In this document: in pieces, positions 15,801 through 23,767 of the stretch
How positions within the stretch are numbered: position 1 is the first letter of the stretch
Layout of the letters: each line of letters begins with the position of its first letter
NCBI GenBank assembly: GCA_963808165.1
Contig: CAWEET010000001.1
Location: 248,001-312,000, forward strand
Reading direction: 5' to 3'
DNA from: Thiosocius sp963808165
GTDB taxonomy: Bacteria; Pseudomonadota; Gammaproteobacteria; Chromatiales; Chromatiaceae
Length of the DNA: 64,000 bases
Program-made: the position numbers and the translations under genes
The notes under the pieces: model-generated
What the model was told of the DNA's origin: nothing
The model's input: the letters and a program-made list of their open reading frames with translations, nothing else
Database searches by the model: none

Positions 15801-17089
15801 AGTCGCGTGCCGCAGAGCTGGAGGCGCAACTCGCTGCCGGGAGTCGTGAAGCAGACGAGCGTATCGCGGCCGCCCAGGCCGAGCTGGAGCAGCTTCGTAC
15901 CGAACTGGACAATCAGCGTGCGGACAAGGATTCGCTGTCCGCACAACTGGCTGGTGCGCCGTCCGGGACCGAGGACGAGGTTTCGCAGTTGCGTGCCGAG
16001 ATCGCGGAACTCAATGAGCGCCTGGAGCGGCGCGAAACGGCGTTGACCACCGCGCGCGGGGAGCAGGCCGAGTTGATCGAGGCACTCAATGCCGCGAGTG
16101 CCGAGCGTGAGTCGTTGCTAATCGCGATGAGCGACCGGGAACAGGATCAGGCACGTCTGGTCGATCTGGAAAACCAGGTCGCCGAAGCCCTGCGCAGCCA
16201 CCAAAGCGATCTGCTCGCACAGGAACAGCAGCAGCAACGGCTGCGTGAGCAACTCATCGAAGAGGACAAGCGACGTGGCGCCCTGCAGGAGGAGGTCGAC
16301 CGGCTGAACGCCTTGCTCGATACTATGGATGAGGACCACTCGGTCAGTGACAGCCAGCTGCGTGCCGAGCAAGGGTCACTGCGGGCGGAGCTGGCACAGC
16401 GTGAGAGCGAGGTTGAGCAGCTGCGGGGTGTGTTGAAGGATTACGTGGACCAGATACAGGCGGCACAATCCGCGGACGACGATGTCTCTGAAGTCTCGGC
16501 ACTGCGCGCCGAGCTCGAGATGGTGCGCGAGCAGGCGATTCGTGATGTCGCCCATATGCGTGAACAGCTCGCCGCTGCAGAGACCCAGAAACGCCGCATG
16601 CAACAGGCCGATGGGCGCGAGGCGATATCTCATGAGGCGATGCGGCAGCGTATCGAGGAGCTCGAATCGTCGCTCGCCGAGCGCCAGCGCCTGCTGGCCG
16701 AGGCCGATGAGTCGCGGCACATGCTCGAGGACTCCATGGAAGATGTGAACCAGAAGCTCGATGACCTCAGCCGTGAACTCGAGAAGGCGCAGGCAGAGGC
16801 AGGCGAGGCCCTGCGCGACCGGCGCGAGGCGGAGAGTGCACGGGAGCAGCTGCAGGACGCGCTGCGTCGTCTGCAGGAAGATGCGGAAGAGGCCAAGGTC
16901 ACCGACCTGCGCGACGATCGCTTCAAGTCCAGCAGGCGGCCGATCGGCATCGACAGTGTCGCCGCCCCCAGCCGCTGGTTGCCCGGCATGGTCGGCGCCG
17001 GTCTCGCAATCGGCCTGCTCGAGGCGGTCAGTATTTTTTCCGGCAGCGGTGAACTGGTCTCCGCATTGCTGCGGCTGTCAGGTCAGTGA
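12827..17089 (+). CDS. Giant cNMP-binding / rhodanese-like / coiled-coil membrane protein
   Basis: A 1420-residue multidomain protein. Residues about 15-130 and 150-265 are two cyclic-nucleotide-binding folds; the second keeps a recognisable cassette (GDAFGEEALLSDSPRNSSV), the first is degenerate. Residues about 275-350 are a rhodanese domain in which the catalytic Cys position reads YSNAGGRA, i.e. Ser 321. About 360-1370 is almost continuous heptad-rich Glu/Gln/Ala/Leu/Arg coiled coil, with a 32-residue unit duplicated at 15692-15883. A hydrophobic segment near the C terminus (SRWLPGMVGAGLAIGLLEAV) suggests a membrane tail anchor. It overlaps the Rieske gene by 4 bases. Function unknown; a cAMP/c-di-GMP-responsive structural scaffold is one inference. 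ATG 12845 is an alternative start. Confidence 0.8.
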   Translation: MDNATRMTATLSSEEMARLRGLVPLHTLPEEALDELIEDTVFETVTKGKMLFQQGDTDNKNVYLLKGSVALLSGKTVVERVNTGSDTARFPLAHQLPRQYSVRAESKTRIARIDSRRLSDLLARTQKVDYQVADFDAAADDDWMSMLLQSAVLQQVPPANLQQVIMNVEQVELASGEDLIRQGDPGDFYYMITKGRAVVRRDNGDGKGACELATLGPGDAFGEEALLSDSPRNSSVTMLQDGEVLRLGKDHFVQLIHNPLLDRVDMPAAQSKVEQGAIWLDLRTSDQYDESHLPGAINYPFESLRYQASSLAPDRHYVLYSNAGGRAMAGAFMLTERGFHVSVLQGGVQQAQPAPVPPDEAGADDDAAAQERIRKAEARALALEERLKELQRDQENATAEREQHLQQVRESVDQARHKLIATEEQRREALAAQQKAYAEMEQLTGSLEQLQNERSSLVDRMCEIEGLDKQLQTRLAKAERELIGERERAESATSSLEELSDRISEIIEKREQEREQHARERGELKEEVTALQMELEQSRLDIGELRDKLAQRLAAAAAEDAASSELQRRLAEAEEARQAMQLEIGSLQGEVGALGGQLEQQAAEHAQQQMQWQEQLASLDGELETARGEREAQQASAAEELVSARAATEDLRAELESALSEAQRAGQEKVAALGEELGQLRAENEALKSDLVSGSEEAGAALAQAQDRVAELEKQLADEAGLALERLQAKETELESAMAQRQAIVSDQEADRSALESVRSEYADLQQRLTDAEQAHAALHTELAGLQDEASTIESSLRGEKQQLAESLQQEQERAAELEGQLAGQAASAQQSLEEIQSRLDEAEAEKVEAELRVAEIEQRLNDEADGAARQISEKEAELQTTLALLAGERDEKAQLAQALESAQAESQQTQTALAEARDEAAEKEHLAAELDRLREDKQALQSQLSSGEEATSRALEQAQSRATELEAQLAGGRREADERIAAARAELEQAQSRAAELEAQLAAGSREADERIAAAQAELEQLRTELDNQRADKDSLSAQLAGAPSGTEDEVSQLRAEIAELNERLERRETALTTARGEQAELIEALNAASAERESLLIAMSDREQDQARLVDLENQVAEALRSHQSDLLAQEQQQQRLREQLIEEDKRRGALQEEVDRLNALLDTMDEDHSVSDSQLRAEQGSLRAELAQRESEVEQLRGVLKDYVDQIQAAQSADDDVSEVSALRAELEMVREQAIRDVAHMREQLAAAETQKRRMQQADGREAISHEAMRQRIEELESSLAERQRLLAEADESRHMLEDSMEDVNQKLDDLSRELEKAQAEAGEALRDRREAESAREQLQDALRRLQEDAEEAKVTDLRDDRFKSSRRPIGIDSVAAPSRWLPGMVGAGLAIGLLEAVSIFSGSGELVSALLRLSGQ

Positions 17090-17448
17090 GAGGCAAGGGG
17101 CAAGCGCAAGCATTGTGCGCATTGGCAGAGATCGCCGATCCCGGAACCCGTGGGTTCGACCTGGACTGTGGGGCGCAAAGGCCGCAGCGGATATTCGTCG
17201 TGCGCAAAGGCGAAGTGCTGGCCGCGTACCGAAACCGCTGCCCACATACCGGCGCCCCGCTCGAGTGGCTGCCGGATCAGTTTTTCGACCTGGACAACAG
17301 CTTCATTCAGTGTGCCATCCATGGTGCGCTATTCCGACCCGAAGATGGCTATTGCGTACGCGGCCCCTGTGCCGGACAGTCACTCGAGGCCCTCGATCTC
17401 ACGATAGTCGAAGGACGGCTGCAGATCAGCCTGCCCCAAGCTGACTGA
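17086..17448 (+). CDS. Rieske [2Fe-2S] ferredoxin-like protein
   Basis: A 120-residue soluble Rieske protein. The cluster ligands are seen as CPHTG (Cys 52, His 54) and CAIHGALF (Cys 76, His 79), with the typical 21-residue gap, then DGYCVRGPC. This is the NirD/naphthalene-dioxygenase-ferredoxin type of small Rieske protein without a membrane anchor. The GTG start overlaps the stop of the giant coiled-coil gene (GTGA), so the two are translationally coupled. Electron-transfer partner unknown. Confidence 0.85.
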   Translation: MRGKGQAQALCALAEIADPGTRGFDLDCGAQRPQRIFVVRKGEVLAAYRNRCPHTGAPLEWLPDQFFDLDNSFIQCAIHGALFRPEDGYCVRGPCAGQSLEALDLTIVEGRLQISLPQAD

Positions 17449-17587
17449 CGGCGGTGTGCATCTCGGCCGATCGCCGAGTCGGATGCGACGGCATCATTTG
17501 GCCACTGATCGGTGGGATTGCCGCCCCGGCCGACCCCCGTGTTGCGCAGATCGTTTCCGGTAAGCCGGCCGTCAGACGATCGGCAGC

Positions 17588-17797
17588 TCAGTCGGCCGAG
17601 CCGAGCAGGACGGTAATCGGCAACATGGCTGCCACGCAGGGATGCTGCCTGCCCACGGTCTGCAACCGCATCGCCTGCTGCACACTGCTCAGTTGCAATG
17701 CCGCCGTTTCGCCGGTCACAAAGGAAGTTCTGCCCGGTGCCTCGTCATTCTCGCTATCGACCACTTCGCCGGTGACCATATCGTATTGCGTGATCAT
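17588..17797 (-). CDS. Hypothetical small protein
   Basis: A 69-residue frame beginning MITQYDMVTGEVVDSENDE, with GACGAGG seven bases before the ATG. Its acidic N-terminal third and Leu/Ala/Val-rich remainder look more protein-like than surrounding frames. A longer version reaching 17902 is possible but its extra N-terminal part looks spurious. I recognise no family. It lies between the Rieske gene and the aldo-keto reductase gene and follows the latter's direction only loosely. Confidence 0.45.
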   Translation of the reverse strand: MITQYDMVTGEVVDSENDEAPGRTSFVTGETAALQLSSVQQAMRLQTVGRQHPCVAAMLPITVLLGSAD

Positions 17798-17964
17798 CTT
17801 GTGCCTCGTCCAGCCGGGGGTGATTGTCATCAATTTATCGGCATTCGGGTGGTGGCCTTGAACGGAACCGCCGGGGCGGAGACGCTCGCCCAGCGCCGCC
17901 AAACACTCACGATGTGCGTATGGACGAGGGTTCTCCCGGCTCTCTATGCAGTGATCGACCGGGC

Positions 17965-19008
17965 TCAGGGGCTCGGGTTGGGATGGCGTTGGTGTATGGC
18001 CTCGATCTCGCTCAACACATCGTCGCCGAGCCGTACGTCTGCACTCTCCAGGTTGCTGCGCAATTGTTCGAGGCTGGTCGCGCCGACGATGTTGCTGCTA
18101 ACGAAGGTTCTGCCGGTGACATAGGCTAAGGCCATCTGCGCCGGATCGAGGCCATGTTTCTGTGCCAGGGCCACGTAGTCGCGAGTGGCAAGTTGTGCCT
18201 GTGCATTCGAGTACCGGTCGTAGTGCGGGTAGCGGGTCAGGCGTGCGCCGTCTGGCAGCCGGCCGTCCAGGTATTTCCCTGATAGGACGCCGAAGCCGAG
18301 CGGTGAGTAGGCCAGCAGGCCGACATCCTCGCGGTGGCTGACCTCGGCCAGCCCCACCTCGAAGGTACGGTTGAGCAAGCTGTAGGGGTTCTGGATGGAC
18401 ACCATGCGGGGCAGCCCATGGATTTCAGCCAACCGGAGAAACTGCATCACGCCCCATGGCGTTTCGTTGGAGACGCCGATATGACGGATCTTTCCAGCCT
18501 CGACCAACTCACCGAGCGTCTGCAACGTCTCGAGCATCGGCGTTGCATCGGCATCTTTTTCATGCACATAGCCGAGTGCGCCGAACAGGTTGGTGCGCCG
18601 ATCCGGCCAGTGCAACTGATAGAGGTCAATGACATCGGTCTGCAGCCGGCGCAGGCTCCCGTCCACCGCTGCCTGAATGTTCGAGCGGTCAAGGTGATTG
18701 TTGCCGCCGCGGATGTAAGGCAGCCAGTCGCGGCCGGGTCCGGCGACCTTGCTGGCGATGACGATGCGGTCACGGCCGCCGCGCTGCTGCAGCCATCGCC
18801 CGATCATGGTTTCGGTGCTGCCCATGGTCTCGGCACGTGGCGGAATGGAATACATCTCGGCGGTGTCGATGAAGTTGATCCCGAGGTCCAGCGCCATGTC
18901 CAACTGCTCGAACGCCTCCTGTTCGGTGTTCTGTTCGCCGTAGGTCATAGTGCCCAGGCACAGGACGCTGACGTCGAGGTCGGTGCCGGGCAATTTGCGA
19001 TATTGCAT
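17965..19008 (-). CDS. Aldo/keto reductase (Tas-like)
   Basis: A 347-residue NADPH-dependent aldo/keto reductase of the Tas/YajO branch. Catalytic tetrad positions are visible: Asp 48 and Tyr 53 (FIDTAEMY), Lys 87 (IASKVAG), His 133 (YQLHWPD). The nucleotide-binding end contains IVGATSLEQLRSNL. ATG 19008 is preferred over the GTG three codons upstream because GGAG is eight bases before it. Substrate unknown. Divergent from the permease-like gene that starts 42 bases away. Confidence 0.9.
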   Translation of the reverse strand: MQYRKLPGTDLDVSVLCLGTMTYGEQNTEQEAFEQLDMALDLGINFIDTAEMYSIPPRAETMGSTETMIGRWLQQRGGRDRIVIASKVAGPGRDWLPYIRGGNNHLDRSNIQAAVDGSLRRLQTDVIDLYQLHWPDRRTNLFGALGYVHEKDADATPMLETLQTLGELVEAGKIRHIGVSNETPWGVMQFLRLAEIHGLPRMVSIQNPYSLLNRTFEVGLAEVSHREDVGLLAYSPLGFGVLSGKYLDGRLPDGARLTRYPHYDRYSNAQAQLATRDYVALAQKHGLDPAQMALAYVTGRTFVSSNIVGATSLEQLRSNLESADVRLGDDVLSEIEAIHQRHPNPSP

Positions 19009-19050
19009 CGGGTACACTCCAGTCTTGTTTTGGTGATCTACCAGCGTTTT

Positions 19051-19716
19051 ATGGAATTTTCCGGAGAACTTTTCCCCACGTCATGGCTGTGGTTTTTCGC
19101 CGGCACCTACGCCTGGCTGCTGAGCCGAGCGTTGCGTTGGGCCGATTGGCGGCGGCTGAGCGACTCGGGGCAGCTTAACTTGTTTCTTGGTTCCGCCGTG
19201 TGCCTGTTGCTCTTGTGGACGCTGCGCACCGACATCCAGCCCGGTTTAGCCTGGCATCTGTCGGCAATCCTGACCGTGACACTGATGTTTGGCTGGTCGC
19301 TGGCGGTGATCGTCGGCAGTCTGGCGCTGCTGGGCACTGCGCTGGTCGGTTTGAGCGACTGGTCGGGATTTGCCCCCACGGCCCTGGTGTTTATCGTGCT
19401 GCCGTCCGCGCTGGCGCAGCTGATCCTGGGTCTGGCACGCGCCTACCTGCCGAAACACTATTTCGTCTATGTGTTTATCAACGCCTTTCTCGCCGCCGGC
19501 CTGGTGGCGGTGCTGGTTGCCCTGAGTGCGGCGGGTCTGCTGCTATTGGCTGGGGCATACACTTTGCCGCAACTGAGCGACAGTCTGTTGTTGTTTCTGC
19601 CGTTGATGTTTTTCCCCGAGGCCATGCTGAACGGTTGGCTGATCTCGATCATGGTGGGCTTCAAGCCGCACTGGGTGGTTTCGTTTCGTGACGAGGAGTA
19701 CCTGCACGGCAAGTGA
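19051..19716 (+). CDS. CbiM-like / ECF-type permease family membrane protein (COG3235-like)
   Basis: A 221-residue integral membrane protein with about six to seven hydrophobic segments. The C-terminal signature FPEAMLNGWLISIMVGFKPH followed by VVSFRDEEYL is typical of the gammaproteobacterial 'energy-coupling factor ABC transporter permease' family related to CbiM. Those proteins may take part in metal or vitamin uptake, but no ATPase or CbiN/Q-like genes lie near. ATG 19051 starts in front of the first hydrophobic segment. Confidence 0.8.
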   Translation: MEFSGELFPTSWLWFFAGTYAWLLSRALRWADWRRLSDSGQLNLFLGSAVCLLLLWTLRTDIQPGLAWHLSAILTVTLMFGWSLAVIVGSLALLGTALVGLSDWSGFAPTALVFIVLPSALAQLILGLARAYLPKHYFVYVFINAFLAAGLVAVLVALSAAGLLLLAGAYTLPQLSDSLLLFLPLMFFPEAMLNGWLISIMVGFKPHWVVSFRDEEYLHGK

Positions 19717-19787
19717 GATGCCGGTGACGGCGGCCGCGGTGCTAACCTTGCCGCGGGCGCGCACTGCTTGTATCGGGAGATAAGGAT

Positions 19788-20606
19788 TTGAGTTGGTGGG
19801 GCAAATTGGTCGGTGGGGCCTTTGGCTTCATGCTGGGCGGGCCGCTCGGGGCGCTGCTCGGCATTGCCTTGGGCCATAACTTCGACAGGGGCCTGAAGGC
19901 GCTGCCCGATGATTCTGCCTTTGCGCCGGGTGACCGCGAGCGGGTGCAGACGGCATTCTTCACCGCGACGTTCGCGGTGATGGGGCGGATTGCCAAGGCC
20001 GACGGCCGGGTGGGTCAGGAAGAGATCCGCATGGCCGAGGCGATCATGGCCCAGATGTCACTGGATGCGGCCAAACGCCAGGCGGCGATCAAGTTGTTCC
20101 AGCAGGGAAAGTCCGAGAATTTCGATCTCGATGCGGTGCTCGAGCAGTTCCGCCGCGAGTGTCACGGTCGCAGCACTCTGCTCGGCATGTTCGTCGAGAT
20201 TCAGTTGCAGGCTGCCTATGCCGATGGTCGACTCGATCCGTTGGAAGATCGTTTGCTGCTGCGGATCTGCTCCCGCCTCGGTCTGTCGGAGTTGGATTAT
20301 CGTCGCTTCGAGCGCATGGTGCGCGCGCAGCAAGGCTTCAGTGGGCGCGCCGATGCGGGCGATAGAAGCCGCGCCCGCGGGGCATCCGTTGGACCGAGCC
20401 TGAGCGAGGCCTATCAGGTGCTGGGCGTCGATCGCGCCGCAAGTGATGCAGATATCAAGCGTGCCTATCGGCGACTGATCAGCCGGCACCATCCGGACAA
20501 GTTGGTCTCGAAGGGCCTGCCGGAAGAGATGATGAAGGTCGCGGCACAGAAGACCCATGAGATCCGACAGGCCTATGAACGCATCCGCGAGGCGCGCGGG
20601 ACCTGA
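19788..20606 (+). CDS. djlA: DjlA, membrane-anchored J-domain co-chaperone
   Basis: A 272-residue protein with the full DjlA layout: an N-terminal membrane segment (WGKLVGGAFGFMLGGPLGALLGIALGH, listed here as residues 4-30 in parts), a TerB-like helical domain (KADGRVGQEEI; AADGRLDPLEDR type repeats), and a C-terminal J domain (about 205-270) with the HPD tripeptide in RHHPDKL. DjlA recruits DnaK at the inner membrane. The start is TTG 19788, fitting the MSWWGK beginning expected for the family, with GGGAG upstream. Confidence 0.9.
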   Translation: MSWWGKLVGGAFGFMLGGPLGALLGIALGHNFDRGLKALPDDSAFAPGDRERVQTAFFTATFAVMGRIAKADGRVGQEEIRMAEAIMAQMSLDAAKRQAAIKLFQQGKSENFDLDAVLEQFRRECHGRSTLLGMFVEIQLQAAYADGRLDPLEDRLLLRICSRLGLSELDYRRFERMVRAQQGFSGRADAGDRSRARGASVGPSLSEAYQVLGVDRAASDADIKRAYRRLISRHHPDKLVSKGLPEEMMKVAAQKTHEIRQAYERIREARGT

Positions 20607-20639
20607 TGTGCGCCGCTGACTGACCTGACCGGGTTCGAC

Positions 20640-21758
20640 TCAGCGTTGCTGCCAGTAGGGCTCGCGGTAACCCGGGAAGGCTGCCGGATATCGTGGTCCG
20701 TAGGCCGGCATTGCTGGATAGGGGTAAGGCTGAACCGGGTAGCGCGGGGCCTCGATGCGTTTTCGTGCCAGCGCGGCCTGTTGCTGCTCTCGCTGGCGCT
20801 GCATATCGGCATCCAGCTGTGCCTGGCGCTCCTTCATGTATCCGTCGAAGCGTGCCCGCATCGAATCTTGATACGCTTTCATGGCCTCCGCGCTCGCATT
20901 CGCTGCAGCCGCAGGTGGCTCTGCGGCTGGGCTCGGGACCGCTTGGGCGCCGATGCCCGGCCCCGATCCGGGTTTATATGCCGGCGGCGGGGCGGGGGCT
21001 GTCGGTGGGATTGGCGGTGTCGGCGCCTGGACTGCGGTCAACGGCCCGGCCTGCACAGGGCGTGAGTCGATGGTTTCGGCCGCCGCGTTACCTGCTCTCT
21101 CATCGTGGCGGCCATTGCTGGACACCGCTGTGCTCAGGTTTGCCGACCCGGTCGCACGGTCGGCCGTGCTGTCGTTGACCGGCGGGTCTTGCTGGACCTC
21201 GGATGTCGCGACCCGCGGGATCTTGTCATCCGTTTCACTGGCAGTTGCCATCTGCCCCTTGTGTGGCGGCGATTCGCGGGATGCCGCCCCGATGTGAACG
21301 CTCGGCGCCTGCGGCTGTGCGCTTGCGCCGGTCTTCGCCTGCGTACTTTCGGCAATTGCACCACTCGCGGGCTGCGTCGCCGCGCGCCGGGTTTCGAGCT
21401 TGCTACGCATAGCGGCGTGCCGCTGGGCTGCCGCATCGGGGCTGGGCTGGGCGCCGGGCGCAACGGCCTGCCCGGCGTCCACAGCCGCTGTCGACCGGCT
21501 GCGCCAGGGCGGGATATCCGGCATCAGGAATCCGTGTTCCAGGGCGCGCTGTTTCAATCGCTCATATTGCGCGTCGCGGTACTCCTCGCGCGCCGCGCCC
21601 TGCAAGACCTGCACGGTGGCGGTATGTGCGGCTATCTCCGATTCGTTCATCAGTCGATACCCGGATGCCCCGCTGTCCGTCGCGAATGCCTCTGGAAACG
21701 ACGCCAGGGCTACGCCGACGGCTACCAGACTAGCGGTTACCTGCAGGAGCTGGGACAT
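20640..21758 (-). CDS. Exported low-complexity protein, Pro/Ala/Gln-rich
   Basis: A 372-residue predicted secreted protein. Signal peptide 1-26 (ending ASFPEAFATD). Residues 33-85 are a conserved-looking module: YRLMNESEIAAH, then EEYRDAQYERLKQRALEHGF and MPDIPPW. I associate that ending (acidic/basic helix then hydrophobic-Pro-Asp-x-Pro-Pro) with exported proteins of gammaproteobacterial sulfur oxidisers; this is recollection, not a search. The middle is disordered Ala/Ser/Thr/Pro sequence, followed by a charged helix (ERQAQLDADMQRQREQQQ) and a Tyr/Pro tail. Function unknown. Confidence 0.7.
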   Translation of the reverse strand: MSQLLQVTASLVAVGVALASFPEAFATDSGASGYRLMNESEIAAHTATVQVLQGAAREEYRDAQYERLKQRALEHGFLMPDIPPWRSRSTAAVDAGQAVAPGAQPSPDAAAQRHAAMRSKLETRRAATQPASGAIAESTQAKTGASAQPQAPSVHIGAASRESPPHKGQMATASETDDKIPRVATSEVQQDPPVNDSTADRATGSANLSTAVSSNGRHDERAGNAAAETIDSRPVQAGPLTAVQAPTPPIPPTAPAPPPAYKPGSGPGIGAQAVPSPAAEPPAAAANASAEAMKAYQDSMRARFDGYMKERQAQLDADMQRQREQQQAALARKRIEAPRYPVQPYPYPAMPAYGPRYPAAFPGYREPYWQQR

Positions 21759-21838
21759 GTCACATTACCTTGCTGTTTGTGGTGTTCCTCATTCTAGCCC
21801 GGAATGTGCGCTCTGCTAAGCGGCAGGACCGGCGCCGG

Positions 21839-23710
<1,872 letters not shown>

Positions 23711-23767
23711 TGAACTACTGCGGCATGCAGGTTGAGGTCGAATGATAGGAGAAAAGTCTGACCGGTG

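Noticed and set aside
18334..19050. N-terminal extension of the CbiM-like permease frame
   Set aside because: This part is antisense to the aldo-keto reductase gene; membrane protein homology starts at 19051.
20607..20639. GGTTCGA motif resembling a tRNA T-loop
   Set aside because: The surrounding gap is only 33 bp and no cloverleaf can be formed.
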